A stretch of DNA of 64,000 nt from Paenibacillus sp. E222. GTDB taxonomy: Bacteria > Bacillota > Bacilli > Paenibacillales > Paenibacillaceae. The stretch's first letter is position 1. Each line of letters opens with the position of its first letter. Positions 17,723-26,894 of this stretch are shown here, piece after piece. The position numbers and the translations under genes were made by a program. The stretch lies in contig NZ_CP058552.1 of NCBI RefSeq assembly GCF_013401555.1, forward strand, positions 6,448,001 to 6,512,000. Reading direction: 5' to 3'. Below the pieces are notes generated by a model that had not been told where the DNA came from, ran no database searches, and saw only the letters and a program-made list of their open reading frames with translations.

Positions 17723-18754
17723 TCATTCAGCATTTCCCGACAAATTACCCGCTGTATCGACTTCAACAGGCACCTGAGGGACTTCTATCTGCACTTCAGG
17801 TTCAAACGTGACTGATCCAATTTTACGGAATTTCTCATACCGATCCTGTTTCAATTGGTCACCAGTCCAGCCTTTCATCTCGTCCAGATGACGAATCAAG
17901 GCCTCGCTGATCGCAGCCGCAGATTCTTCATAATCCCGATGAGCGCCGCCGCGTGGCTCAGGGATTATTTCTTCAATGACCTCCATCTCCAGAAGGTCTT
18001 TGGCCGTTATTTTCATCGCTTCGGCCGCCTGATCTGCCTTGGATGCATCTTTCCAGAGAATCGATGCAGCTCCGTTCGGAGAGATCGCAGAGTAAATCGC
18101 ATGCTCCAGCATCAACACACGATTACCCACTGCCATAGCGAGGGCCCCGCCGCTTCCGCCCTCGCCGATGACCACTACAATAACAGGCACCGAGAGCTTC
18201 GCCATTTCCAGCAGGTTACGGGCAATAGCTTCCGATTGACCTCTCTCTTCAGCAGTATTACCCGGATACGCCCCTTTAGTATCAACGAATGTAATAATTG
18301 GACGACCAAATTTGTTCGCTTGTTTCATCAAACGCAGCCCTTTTCGAAATCCTTCCGGATGTGCGCTCCCAAAAAAGCGGGCGATATTATCCTTCGTATC
18401 TTTCCCCCGCTGTTGGCCGATGACCGTTACTGTTTTTCCGTTCAGCTTCGCTAGTCCGCCAACAACCGCCAGATCGTCTCCGAACATGCGGTCGCCGTGC
18501 AACTCCATGAAATCGGTAAATATCAATTGAATCAGATCCAGCGCTGTCGGACGCTGCTGATGCCGCGCCAGATGCATTTTCTGTGCAGCCGTTATGCCGG
18601 AATAAATCTCTTCTTCAAGTCTATGATAACGTTCTTCCAGGCGGGCAATTTCGTCAGTGAAGTCGATGCCTTTTTCCTGTCCAAACTGTACGAGCTCTTC
18701 GATCTTTTTGCGCATCTCAACCAGAGGCGCTTCATATGGCAACTCACCCGCCAT
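17723..18754 (-). CDS. accA: acetyl-CoA carboxylase carboxyltransferase subunit alpha
   Basis: With AccD it forms the carboxyltransferase that makes malonyl-CoA for fatty acid synthesis. The 343 residues include the N-terminal helical part (1-60), '[16 protein letters not shown]', '[12 protein letters not shown]', '[20 protein letters not shown]' and the oxyanion region '[15 protein letters not shown]'. It starts directly after the accD stop codon (TAA then ATG), with AGGAGG inside the end of accD, so translation is probably coupled and gives equal subunit amounts. The last ~25 residues are acidic and variable. Confidence 0.97.
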   Translation of the reverse strand: MAGELPYEAPLVEMRKKIEELVQFGQEKGIDFTDEIARLEERYHRLEEEIYSGITAAQKMHLARHQQRPTALDLIQLIFTDFMELHGDRMFGDDLAVVGGLAKLNGKTVTVIGQQRGKDTKDNIARFFGSAHPEGFRKGLRLMKQANKFGRPIITFVDTKGAYPGNTAEERGQSEAIARNLLEMAKLSVPVIVVVIGEGGSGGALAMAVGNRVLMLEHAIYSAISPNGAASILWKDASKADQAAEAMKITAKDLLEMEVIEEIIPEPRGGAHRDYEESAAAISEALIRHLDEMKGWTGDQLKQDRYEKFRKIGSVTFEPEVQIEVPQVPVEVDTAGNLSGNAE

Positions 18755-19648
18755 TTAGACCCCTCCTTTTTCACTATGCATGTCTAGAAGCTTGCCAAGG
18801 GTGGCTCGAAGTTCTTTGCGATGGACCACCATGTCCAGCTGGCCGTGCTGCAAATTAAATTCTGCCGTTTGGAAATCATCAGGCAGTTTCTGACGGATCG
18901 TCTGCTCAATAACGATTCGGCCGGCAAAGCCAAATACAGCTCCGGGCTCGGCAATAATGATATCACCAAGACTCGCAAAACTGGCTGAAACTCCACCTGT
19001 CGTCGGATCCGTGATGACCGAAATATACAACCCGCCCTGTTCATCTAAACGGGACAAAGCCGCGCTTGTTTTCGCCATTTGCATAAGGCTAAGAATACTC
19101 TCTTGCATCCGGGCACCCCCAGATGTCGAGAAAATAATCAAAGGCAAACGTTTCTCTGTGGCATGTTCAATCGCACGGGTAATTTTCTCTCCGACAACCG
19201 AACCCATACTGCCTGTAAAGAAGTCGAAGCTCATGACAGCAACAACCACAGGCAAACCTTCTATGGTTCCCTCACCTGTAATAACAGCTTCCTTCAGTCC
19301 TGACTTCAGGCGCTGCTGCTCCAGTTTGTTGCTATATCCAGGGAAGTCAAGCGGATTAACCGATACCATATCAGCGTCATACTCCACAAACCCTTGCTCA
19401 TCTAGAACCATGGCAATACGTTCCATTGCGTTCAAACGCATATGGTAGCCGCAAGCCGGACATACTTTCAGGTTTTTTTCCAATTCCTTGCTATATTGAA
19501 TCGTGCCGCATTTGCTGCACTTGTTCATAAGCCCTTCAGGTATTTCCCGTTTTGGACGTTCTCCAGCTTCCTGACCTTCGCCACGAAGCGCACGCTCGGA
19601 AGGTATGGTGGCGTACTTCCGTTTTTTCTGGAATATATCTTTGAACAC
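18755..19648 (-). CDS. accD: acetyl-CoA carboxylase carboxyltransferase subunit beta
   Basis: The zinc-binding beta subunit of the carboxyltransferase, 297 residues. A four-cysteine zinc ribbon is seen near residues 30-55 ('CSKCGTI' and 'CPACGYHM'), followed by the crotonase-like core with '[19 protein letters not shown]' and '[15 protein letters not shown]'. The start is GTG at 19648, backed by GGAGAGG about 7 bases upstream. An upstream in-frame extension to 19702 lacks support. It is translationally coupled to accA. Confidence 0.96.
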   Translation of the reverse strand: MFKDIFQKKRKYATIPSERALRGEGQEAGERPKREIPEGLMNKCSKCGTIQYSKELEKNLKVCPACGYHMRLNAMERIAMVLDEQGFVEYDADMVSVNPLDFPGYSNKLEQQRLKSGLKEAVITGEGTIEGLPVVVAVMSFDFFTGSMGSVVGEKITRAIEHATEKRLPLIIFSTSGGARMQESILSLMQMAKTSAALSRLDEQGGLYISVITDPTTGGVSASFASLGDIIIAEPGAVFGFAGRIVIEQTIRQKLPDDFQTAEFNLQHGQLDMVVHRKELRATLGKLLDMHSEKGGV

Positions 19649-20054
19649 AACTACACCTCTCCAGCCGTTGATTTGATGGCCGCAACCTGCAGTCCGTTGC
19701 ATATAGCAACTTCATCCGCGCGCTGCGGTAAACCGCTTACGACCCATACGCTGCCATGGGCCTTGTCCAGCATTCACAACAAAAAAATCCGCCGGTATAA
19801 GGCAAGGATCAGCGGCTTATGTCAGCACGATTGATGTTACCTGCAATAACCGAAAGATTGTTGCGCCGATGTTTGAATCTGTCTTGGTAGGGTCTCTGGG
19901 AGCAATCTGGTCAGTCCTTGTCCTAACAAAAAAAGAAGGAAGGACAGCAGCATACAATACATGCAAGTCGATTCCTCTTTCCGCTTACGCGGTCAGTCCC
20001 TTATGTACCATTGGTACTTCTTCATCTGCCAAGGCACGTCTGATATCGAATGAA
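19649..20054. other. long leader region upstream of accD
   Basis: About 400 bases with no recognised gene. On the minus strand there is a 40-codon open frame from an ATG near 19769 to a TAG at 19651-19653 that ends 2 bases before the accD start, but it has no ribosome binding site. A weak terminator-like hairpin (CCGC with GCGG, then seven T) lies at 19780-19818. A 13-bp palindrome GTACCATTGGTAC lies at 20005-20017 and resembles half of a FapR-type operator. No riboswitch was recognised. Confidence 0.4.
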
Positions 20055-20243
20055 TCAGGAATGCAGAATCGAATTCAGCACTTCCTGAACCTCTTCCAAT
20101 TCCCCTGAAGGGACGCGAATCTCAAATTGCTGCTTGGATAAACTGATGGGACGGGTCTGTACCAGAAAACCTTCTTCCGAAAGCTTGGTCTTGATCTTGT
20201 CCGCAACCTTTGCTGTCGGTGCAATGTAAATCACCGTCCACAT
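20055..20243 (-). CDS. small conserved protein, DUF2007-like
   Basis: A 62-residue protein, 'MWTVIYIAPTAKVADKIK' then an alternating beta pattern and an acidic C-terminus 'SGELEEVQEVLNSIL'. The layout resembles the small ferredoxin-like fold of DUF2007 putative signal-transducing proteins, but that is judged from pattern only. GGGGGCGG precedes the ATG, and a promoter-like TTGCAG...TATCAT pair lies about 50-80 bases upstream. It lies between pgpA and accD in the same direction. Confidence 0.7.
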   Translation of the reverse strand: MWTVIYIAPTAKVADKIKTKLSEEGFLVQTRPISLSKQQFEIRVPSGELEEVQEVLNSILHS

Positions 20244-20315
20244 GCCATGTCCGCCCCCTAAGCTAATGTTCAGAGCCCGTATATTGGACTAATGATAACA
20301 TACCTCACTTTTTTT

Positions 20316-20482
20316 CTGCAAGGAAGGGTTCGGGACCTTTGGGGAGAAAACGAGAACTAGAGGGACATTTGTCCCGCGAGGATAACCGATATGGTTGATG
20401 CAATGATCCTAGGACTTTCCTTCTCGAAAAAGGAATTCCAGGCCCCTCAGGGCAGCAATAGCCGCCCTGGATGACCTTCCAG
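20316..20482. ncRNA. candidate structured RNA of unknown class
   Basis: A gene-free segment with several nested helices. GGAAGG (20322-20327) pairs with CCTTCC (20475-20480) as a closing helix. CGAGAA (20351-20356) pairs with TTCTCG (20421-20426). GGGAC (20362) pairs with GTCCC (20371), AGGAT (20379) with ATCCT (20406), AACC (20384) with GGTT (20393), and CAGGGC (20448) with GCCCTG (20464). The strand is undecided because neither side has a clear terminator. It does not match RNase P, tmRNA, SRP, 6S or T-box features that I can recall. Confidence 0.35.
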
Positions 20483-20513
20483 TCAACAAACAAAAGATAA
20501 CAAATGAAGGAAA

Positions 20514-21005
20514 TCAGATATCCGATGGATATTTCTTGGCTTTAATATTTTTGTGAGCAATTCGGGCAGAAGCAGCGGCGGCGAGCCCGGCAACCAGGTC
20601 GTCCAGAAAAACATGTATAGCTGGTCCTGCTTCGTTCAGATCATGAATGACGCCAATCTTTTCTTTATCCAGATAACCAAAACTGGTTAAACCGATCATA
20701 CCATACACATGGGTAATGCCAAGAGCAAGAGTCTCGTCCACTCCATACAGGGATTCATCCGCCTCCATAATCGCCTGCAAAGGTTGCGGCAAAAGGCGTT
20801 TCTCAGCAAGCTCGTCAAGGGCTATACCTGTGTACAGCGTATATTGCACCTCACGTTTCTGCAGTACTGATTTTACACTCGTGACACAGTCATCCATAGT
20901 CAGTTCCGGGTGGTACCCTTTTTGCAGACGATATACAATTTCCGCGATTGCATCAATCTGTACACCCCGCCGGGCCAGCATGGCTTCTACGATTTCATAT
21001 GACAT
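20514..21005 (-). CDS. phosphatidylglycerophosphatase A family protein (YutG-like)
   Basis: A 163-residue soluble protein of the PgpA family, which in Gram-negatives dephosphorylates phosphatidylglycerol phosphate. Gram-positive YutG-type members like this are shorter and lack membrane helices. Conserved acidic residues lie in 'YGVDETLALGITHVYG' and 'HVFLDDLVAGLAAA'. GGGAGG seven bases before the ATG at 21005 decides the start over a longer frame beginning at 21074. Whether it acts on lipids in this organism is inference from the family. Confidence 0.85.
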   Translation of the reverse strand: MSYEIVEAMLARRGVQIDAIAEIVYRLQKGYHPELTMDDCVTSVKSVLQKREVQYTLYTGIALDELAEKRLLPQPLQAIMEADESLYGVDETLALGITHVYGMIGLTSFGYLDKEKIGVIHDLNEAGPAIHVFLDDLVAGLAAAASARIAHKNIKAKKYPSDI

Positions 21006-21227
21006 ATCTCGACCTCCCGCATCGCTCCCCCGAGGACCCCCAGGTCCTTCGGTGTTCTCAAGTGTATGCGGCAAACTCGCAAAATGTTCATAAAAAATGC
21101 GGAATGCACATTCGCTTTGGCAGTCTGCTTATCCTATAAATTATGTAAAAAGATTCACATATTACATGGTTGCGTGCATTGAATATCTCCTTCGCCAGCA
21201 TACCTGATGGAATCGGTAATATAAATA

Positions 21228-21262
21228 CAAAAACCTGCTCGGCCGTTGGCCGAACAGGTTTC
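21228..21262 (-). terminator. probable terminator of dnaE
   Basis: A long stem pairs AACCTGcTCGGCC with GGCCGAaCAGGTT around a 3-base loop, and on the minus strand a TTTTTG tail follows. It is nearly 300 bases after the dnaE stop but is the first clear terminator downstream. Confidence 0.7.
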
Positions 21263-21280
21263 ATCATTGGGAATACGAGG

Positions 21281-21320
21281 GGTGTCCCAAAGTCATGAGC
21301 ATGGCCTGAGACACCTTTTT
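21281..21320 (+). terminator. orphan plus-strand terminator-like hairpin
   Basis: GGTGTC pairs with GACACC, an inner CATG pairs with CATG, and TTTTT follows on the plus strand. No plus-strand gene ends nearby, so it may end an unannotated transcript or be part of a repeat element. Confidence 0.45.
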
Positions 21321-21559
21321 AGCATTATTCGATTCGGACCTACGAATCCAGCGCACGTTATTAGCTCCAATTCCCACAGGTCTGTAGTTTAATGAATCAC
21401 AGAGATGTTATTTCGTCATTCTACAATTCGTGACGCAGTTTTATACCGCAATAACGCCACTGACGTTCGCTAAACTTTGCATTTCACAATCATCCGCCTT
21501 TTAAGACACGGTAGATTCGTTAGCGCTTTGAATCAAGAATTAATCACTTTAAGAACAGC

Positions 21560-24500
21560 TTATTTTATTTTGACCGTGCCCTCACCCAGCATCTTCTCCA
21601 TCTCGGAGAATAAAGAGGGCGAAGGTTTAATCCGGTAGGCATCACTCAATGCGAGCAGCTTCTGCTGCTGTTCATAGAAGAGCACCGTCGCCACCGGACC
21701 CGAATGCTGCTGGAGCAACTGCTTGAGTCGGGCCAGAAGCTCCGGTTTCTCCGCCTGCGGGGTGATCTTCACGAACACCCGTTGCTCCACCACTCGCGGC
21801 CCACGGCTCTGCTCCGTGCCGCCAGCGGCCTCAGTGGCCCGGCGAGCCACCGAAGCGGCCCCATTTGCATCGGCCGCCCCAGGCCTACCCGCAGCGCTGT
21901 GCGACGCTACCGGACCCTGACTTCCGCTGCTGTGCGCAGCTCCAGCATTCACGCCTGCGCTGCTGCGCTGCGCTCCGGCTCCCGCGCCGCCCGCCTGCCG
22001 TGGCGGAGCCGCCGGGCGCGAAGCACTGCCGCTGCCGGGCTTGCCGCGCCGTTCGCGGCTGCGCAGCTGCTGTTCCAGTGCCGCCGGTGACAACGGCGCC
22101 ACTTCCTCAGCCAGCAGCTTGAACCCTTCGTCCTGCTGCTGCACCTTGGCACGCACGACGAGCAGTTCACCTTTCCCGACATACTGCTGGCTGCGCCGCC
22201 ATACTTCGGGAAAGAGAACCACTTCACAGCGTTCGATCTGGTCTTCCAGCTCCATGAACGCCATAGCCTTGCCCTGTTTCGTCGTAATTGACTTCACAGA
22301 CACGACCATCCCGGCTGCGACAGCCATCGTATCGTCAGCCGCTTCCGTCAGCTCCATAATGCGATCTGCGCCGCTGGATTCAAGCACATCTTCATAGTCA
22401 TCCAATGGATGACCAGAGAGATACAAACCTAACAGCTCACGTTCCAGCTCCAACTGCTGACTCCCGGAATAAAGCGGAATTTCGGGGTATTCAATCTCCC
22501 AGTTTGGCGTCTCGACAAAATCAAACAATTGAATTTGCAGATCCTCGCGTTCCTTGCGCCATTTCAGAGCCGCTTCCACCGTCTCATCCAGCATCGCCAG
22601 CAATTGGGCGCGGTGTCCAGGCAATGTGTCAAAAGCGCCCGCCTGAATAAGCGATTCAATCACACGTTTGTTGCATACCCGCAAATCGACGCGACGACAA
22701 AAATCGAGCAAACTGTCGAACGGTCTTTCCTGCCGTACAATCATGATACTCTCCATCGCCTGGGTACCTACATTTTTCACCGCAGCCAGACCAAATCGTA
22801 TCGCCCCGGTTGCTGTATCTGCATCAGAGTTCTGATCCAACAATCCATCTTTCTCCTGTACAGCGGACATTCCATGCTGTTCGGAATGGGAGGACTCCTC
22901 TTCCCCAGTTCCATGCAGACGTTCTGCTGTAGAAACAGTCACTGCGCCAGAATTATTTCGATCCTCGGACTGCCCTGGCACTGTCGTCGCTGCCTGCCAC
23001 TCGTATGCACTACCGTCTTCTTCTGGAGCGGGGCCCGGATCATCCGGCAGAGGGGCTTCGCCGTATTCCGCTTGTCCGGAATAATGATCATCATGTACCG
23101 CATGTTCCACCGTAGAACCTGCTGTACCATCCTCACCCTGCTCTCCCCCTAAACGTTGGGTTTCCGCCGCATGTCCAGCCCTGGTGCTGCGGGATGATGC
23201 AAGCACAGGTGTAAACAGAATACCGCTCTCATTTACATCCGGTGGAAGTACTTCAATATCCATGCGACGGCATTCCACAACGTACTCCGCTACTTTGCGG
23301 TGACTGCCCATAACGGCGGTTAACATCGAGGCCATAAATTGAATGGGATAATGGGCTTTCAGATACGCCGTCTGGAAAGCTAGCACACCATATGCAGCAG
23401 CGTGAGCACGCGGGAAACCATAGTTGGCAAACTTGACGATCATGTCATAGACCAGATCTGCCTCCGCTTCGCTGTATCCTTGCTTCAGACTGCCCTGAAC
23501 GAAATGCCCACGTTCGAGATCCAGTACTTCCCGTTTCTTCTTGGAAACCGCTCTGCGGAGCAAATCCGCTTCACCGAGAGAGAAGCCCGCCATTCGGGAA
23601 GCAATCTGCATAATTTGTTCCTGATATACAATGATGCCGTACGTATCCTTGAGGATGGACTCCAGATCCGCATGGGGGTAGTCCACTTCGATCTGTCCAT
23701 GTTTGCCCTGAATGTATTTGGAGATGAACTCCATCGGGCCTGGACGATACAAGGCCAGCACGGAAATAATATCTTCAAATACACTTGGCTTTAGCTCCTT
23801 CAGAACACGACGTACCCCTGCGGATTCGAGCTGGAATATCCCCATCGTATCGCCTCGACCAAGCATCTCATAGGTGAGTGCATCGTCGTCCGGAATATGA
23901 CGAAAATCCGGAATTTCGCCATTTTCCCCAATCCAGCGCAGACAGCGTTCAATAATTGAAAGGGTACGCAGACCGAGGAAGTCCATTTTGAGCAGTCCAA
24001 TGGACTCCAGGTTTTCCATGGAATATTGCGTTAAGGCCGTTCCCTCGCTGCCCTCCTGAAGCGGAACAGCATCCGTTAGCGGATCACGGGAAATGACCAC
24101 CCCCGCCGCATGTGTGGACGCATGACGAGGCATGCCTTCCACCTTCATGGCCATATCAAGCAATTCACGCGTTTTCGGCTTGGTCTCATACAGAGCCTTC
24201 AGTTCAGGGGTAGCTTCCATTGCCCGCTGAATGTTAATGCCAAGCTGTGCAGGAATCAGCTTCGCTGCCTTGTCCACCTCGCCGTAGGGCACGTTCAGTG
24301 CACGCCCGACGTCCCGAACGGCTGCACGGGCAGCCATCGTACCAAAGGTAATGATTTGGGCGACATGGGCTTTGCCGTATTTTTTCGCTACATATTCAAT
24401 GACTTCGTCCCGCCGTTCGTCGCTGAAGTCGATATCAATATCCGGCATGGAGATCCGTTCCGGATTCAAAAACCGCTCGAAGAGCAGATTATACTTCATG

Positions 24501-25654
24501 GGATCAACGTCTGTAATACGCAAGGTATAGGCGACCAGACTACCTGCCGAGGAGCCACGGCCCGGTCCGGTGACAATTCCCTGCTGGTGAGAATAGGCGA
24601 TAAAATCCCATACGATCAGAAAATAATCCGAGAATCCCATACTGTCTATAACCTGGAGCTCATAATCCAGCCGCTGTTCAAGTTCGGTTCTAAGTTCCGG
24701 GTCCGTCCAACGTGATGATTCACTATAACGCTCTTCCATTCCCTCTTCGCACAGCTGCCGCAGATAGGCAGAAGGACTTTTCCCTTCAGGAAGCGGTCTG
24801 TATTCCGGCAAAATCGATTTGCCGAATTCCAGCTGCAACTCACACGACTCCGCGATGCGAACCGTATTCTCCAATGCCTCTGGCACATGGGGGAACAAAC
24901 GCGCCATTTCTTGTTCACTCTTGAGATAAAGCTGATTGGTTCCGATGCGCAGCCGATTCTCGTCATCTACCGTTTTCCCTGTTCCGATGCAGATCAACAC
25001 ATCCTGAAGCTCAGCGTCCTCTTCTGACAGATAATGCGCATCATTGGTCGCCACCAATGGAATATCCAGTTCTGCTGCCAGACGAATCAGCTGCGGGTTC
25101 ACTCTTTTTTGCTCAGATAACCCGTGATCCTGCAGTTCCAGATAGAAATCGGGACCAAAAATATGTTTGTAACGCAGCGCTGCACGCTTTGCCTCTTCCT
25201 CGCGTCCATGCAGCAGATGCTGGGGAACCTCACCTCCCAAACAAGCACTTAAACAGATGATCCCTTCGTGATGGGCGGCCAGACTCTCCATATCAATACG
25301 CGGTTTGTAATGGAAGCCTTCCAAATGACCAATGGAGCATAGTTTCATCAGATTTTGATAACCCGTCATATTTTTGGCCAGTAAAATCAGATGATGGATC
25401 GGCTGATCCTTGCGGCTTCCCCGCTCTTTGCGAGACCCGGCAGTCATATAAGCCTCACAACCTATGATCGGCTTAATTCCCCGCTCGACGCATGCTTTAT
25501 AGAAAGGAATAGCACCATACATTACACCGTGGTCGGTCAATGCCAGCGTAGTAATTCCGAGATCCGCGGCCTTATTCACGAGATCCGGTATACGCGCAGC
25601 GCCGTCCAGCAAACTATATTCACTGTGAACGTGCAAATGCACAAAAGAACTCAT
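21560..25654 (-). CDS. dnaE: DNA polymerase III subunit alpha (DnaE), with two extra low-complexity segments
   Basis: Replicative polymerase of the DnaE type, 1364 residues. The N-terminal PHP domain starts 'FVHLHVHSEYSLLDGAARI'. The palm shows catalytic acidic residues in 'ISMPDIDIDFSDERRDEVI', then come 'YRPGPMEFI', a helix-hairpin-helix region and an OB fold near 'MVVSVKSITTKQGKAMAFM'. B. subtilis DnaE has about 1115 residues. The excess here is an acidic Gly/Asp/Glu/Ser-rich segment (about 812-948) and an Ala/Gly/Ser/Arg-rich segment (about 1198-1285, encoded by GC-rich DNA). The ATG at 25654 has AAAGGAAG upstream; the TTG at 25675 does not. Confidence 0.95.
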   Translation of the reverse strand: MSSFVHLHVHSEYSLLDGAARIPDLVNKAADLGITTLALTDHGVMYGAIPFYKACVERGIKPIIGCEAYMTAGSRKERGSRKDQPIHHLILLAKNMTGYQNLMKLCSIGHLEGFHYKPRIDMESLAAHHEGIICLSACLGGEVPQHLLHGREEEAKRAALRYKHIFGPDFYLELQDHGLSEQKRVNPQLIRLAAELDIPLVATNDAHYLSEEDAELQDVLICIGTGKTVDDENRLRIGTNQLYLKSEQEMARLFPHVPEALENTVRIAESCELQLEFGKSILPEYRPLPEGKSPSAYLRQLCEEGMEERYSESSRWTDPELRTELEQRLDYELQVIDSMGFSDYFLIVWDFIAYSHQQGIVTGPGRGSSAGSLVAYTLRITDVDPMKYNLLFERFLNPERISMPDIDIDFSDERRDEVIEYVAKKYGKAHVAQIITFGTMAARAAVRDVGRALNVPYGEVDKAAKLIPAQLGINIQRAMEATPELKALYETKPKTRELLDMAMKVEGMPRHASTHAAGVVISRDPLTDAVPLQEGSEGTALTQYSMENLESIGLLKMDFLGLRTLSIIERCLRWIGENGEIPDFRHIPDDDALTYEMLGRGDTMGIFQLESAGVRRVLKELKPSVFEDIISVLALYRPGPMEFISKYIQGKHGQIEVDYPHADLESILKDTYGIIVYQEQIMQIASRMAGFSLGEADLLRRAVSKKKREVLDLERGHFVQGSLKQGYSEAEADLVYDMIVKFANYGFPRAHAAAYGVLAFQTAYLKAHYPIQFMASMLTAVMGSHRKVAEYVVECRRMDIEVLPPDVNESGILFTPVLASSRSTRAGHAAETQRLGGEQGEDGTAGSTVEHAVHDDHYSGQAEYGEAPLPDDPGPAPEEDGSAYEWQAATTVPGQSEDRNNSGAVTVSTAERLHGTGEEESSHSEQHGMSAVQEKDGLLDQNSDADTATGAIRFGLAAVKNVGTQAMESIMIVRQERPFDSLLDFCRRVDLRVCNKRVIESLIQAGAFDTLPGHRAQLLAMLDETVEAALKWRKEREDLQIQLFDFVETPNWEIEYPEIPLYSGSQQLELERELLGLYLSGHPLDDYEDVLESSGADRIMELTEAADDTMAVAAGMVVSVKSITTKQGKAMAFMELEDQIERCEVVLFPEVWRRSQQYVGKGELLVVRAKVQQQDEGFKLLAEEVAPLSPAALEQQLRSRERRGKPGSGSASRPAAPPRQAGGAGAGAQRSSAGVNAGAAHSSGSQGPVASHSAAGRPGAADANGAASVARRATEAAGGTEQSRGPRVVEQRVFVKITPQAEKPELLARLKQLLQQHSGPVATVLFYEQQQKLLALSDAYRIKPSPSLFSEMEKMLGEGTVKIK

Positions 25655-25957
25655 GTTTTTTTCTTCCTTTCGCAAGGACAGTCGCAGCTCCCGTCTTGAG
25701 ACAGTTGCTGCACTATCTTCTTCTATCCGTATTTTTCATCCTTCGGTTCAACCGAAAGTCGCTTTCTGTATTCATGTAAAATGCTCTATTAATGAAATGA
25801 ATGAAATATAAGGATTCATCCGAAAGAAGCGTGTTTTATTATTCTATTTTATCATATCGTTCGGGGGCACGCCCATACAATAGAAGTACAAGCCGCTCCC
25901 CCTGTTACGGACCGAAGACAGGAGGTGTGCTGCTGGGTCTGAAAGGGGTGTTGCCGG
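25655..25957. promoter_or_regulatory. divergent dnaE / ytrH promoter region with a perfect palindrome
   Basis: About 300 bases. A perfect 7-1-7 inverted repeat, TTCGGTT-c-AACCGAA, lies at 25742-25756, about 90 bases before dnaE. It resembles a repressor operator, but I cannot name the regulator. The ytrH ribosome binding site GGGGTG lies at the right end. Confidence 0.4.
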
Positions 25958-26287
25958 ATGAGCACATTTTTGTCCAAAGCCATTCTTGATTTCTTCATTG
26001 CATTTGGGATCGTGCTGGGCGGCGCGATGATTGGAGGTATAGGAGCGGTGGTCTCTCTCCAGCCTCCGACACAGACGATGCTTGATGTCGCTGGGAAAAT
26101 TAAAATTTGGGCGCTCGCGGCGGCCGTTGGCGGTACAATCGATCCGATGCGGGTAATCGAAAGCAACGTGCTGGACGGAAACCTGTCTCCGGCAGTCAAA
26201 CAAATTTTGTATCTGATATCCGCATTCATGGGCGCCCACATGGGTACCGAACTGGTAAAATGGGTTTGCGGTGGAGGACGGGGTTAG
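25958..26287 (+). CDS. ytrH: sporulation protein YtrH
   Basis: A 109-residue membrane protein with hydrophobic stretches at about 10-32, 45-60 and 80-98 and the family pattern 'FGIVLGGAMIGGIGAVVSLQ' and 'VGGTIDPMRVIESNVLDGNL'. YtrH is a sigma-E-dependent sporulation protein of the forespore-engulfing membrane in B. subtilis. It sits divergent to dnaE and directly before ytrI, as in B. subtilis, which supports the call. Confidence 0.9.
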   Translation: MSTFLSKAILDFFIAFGIVLGGAMIGGIGAVVSLQPPTQTMLDVAGKIKIWALAAAVGGTIDPMRVIESNVLDGNLSPAVKQILYLISAFMGAHMGTELVKWVCGGGRG

Positions 26288-26308
26288 CATGACTCCAGGA
26301 CAGCGCCC

Positions 26309-26797
26309 ATGAGAATTCCGCCATTTTCACGTTACCGCCCGCTTATGCGCATGACTGCTGTCTTTGTTCTGGGAATGATCGCCGGTTGTGTCGTGTACAA
26401 CGGTGTATTTCACTTGAGTTACAACGAGTTGTGGCTCAACAATCAGGAGTTGCAGCTTCAGCTGCATCAGAATGAGGAGGATATTAAAACGCTGAAAAAA
26501 TACAGTAAACGCCAAACCGTCATCAAGGAAATCAAGGTCCGTGCAGAAGATTCTGACAAAGGTCCGGACGAGGCCTCCCTGAAAGTGATGTTACAGAAAC
26601 TGGGCGATGAACTTGAGGTGCTCCGGGGCCGCGACGTATTCAACATCGATGAGTACAGCAAAATGACGCGAATCATGCTGAACCAAAAAGTGTACACGGT
26701 CAGAGAAAAGGAATATACCGTTCAGGTGAAAACAATGCTGGTGATGGAAGGTGTGCTGCAAGTTTGGGTACAGATTCGGATGCACGTTCCAGCTTAG
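26309..26797 (+). CDS. ytrI: sporulation membrane protein YtrI
   Basis: A 162-residue protein with one N-terminal membrane anchor (about 12-32) followed by a coiled-coil-like stretch 'LQLHQNEEDIKTLKKYSK' and a soluble C-terminal domain. YtrI works with YtrH in sporulation in Bacillus; its biochemical role is not known. The gene begins 22 bases after ytrH, so both are one operon. The ribosome binding site before the ATG is weak, consistent with translational coupling. Confidence 0.88.
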   Translation: MRIPPFSRYRPLMRMTAVFVLGMIAGCVVYNGVFHLSYNELWLNNQELQLQLHQNEEDIKTLKKYSKRQTVIKEIKVRAEDSDKGPDEASLKVMLQKLGDELEVLRGRDVFNIDEYSKMTRIMLNQKVYTVREKEYTVQVKTMLVMEGVLQVWVQIRMHVPA

Positions 26798-26894
26798 AAA
26801 TAGATGACAGCTCCGGAAAAAAACTGCCCTTGCCCTCTGACTGCATGGTACAATAAGGGCAGTAAATGCTTTCCAGAAAAGGAGCTGCGTCTTT

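Larger units (their letters stand above)
21006..21559. other. gene-free region between dnaE and the PgpA-family gene
   Basis: About 550 bases without a credible gene. It holds the dnaE terminator, a plus-strand terminator-like hairpin, and from 21316 to 21545 a stretch with several short inverted repeats: GATTCG with CGAATC near 21330-21347, CGTCA with TGACG near 21415-21436, and GATTC with GAATC near 21512-21535. It may be a dispersed intergenic element or a structured RNA; the function is unknown. Confidence 0.45.

Noticed and set aside
20424..20436. Resemblance to the RNase P segment GGAAAGTCC on the minus strand
   Set aside because: The rest of the conserved RNase P RNA core is absent and the region is far too short.
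22529..23152. Plus-strand open frame of about 200 codons opposite the dnaE insertion
   Set aside because: Lies entirely antisense to dnaE and has no supporting start signal; the dnaE frame is continuous.
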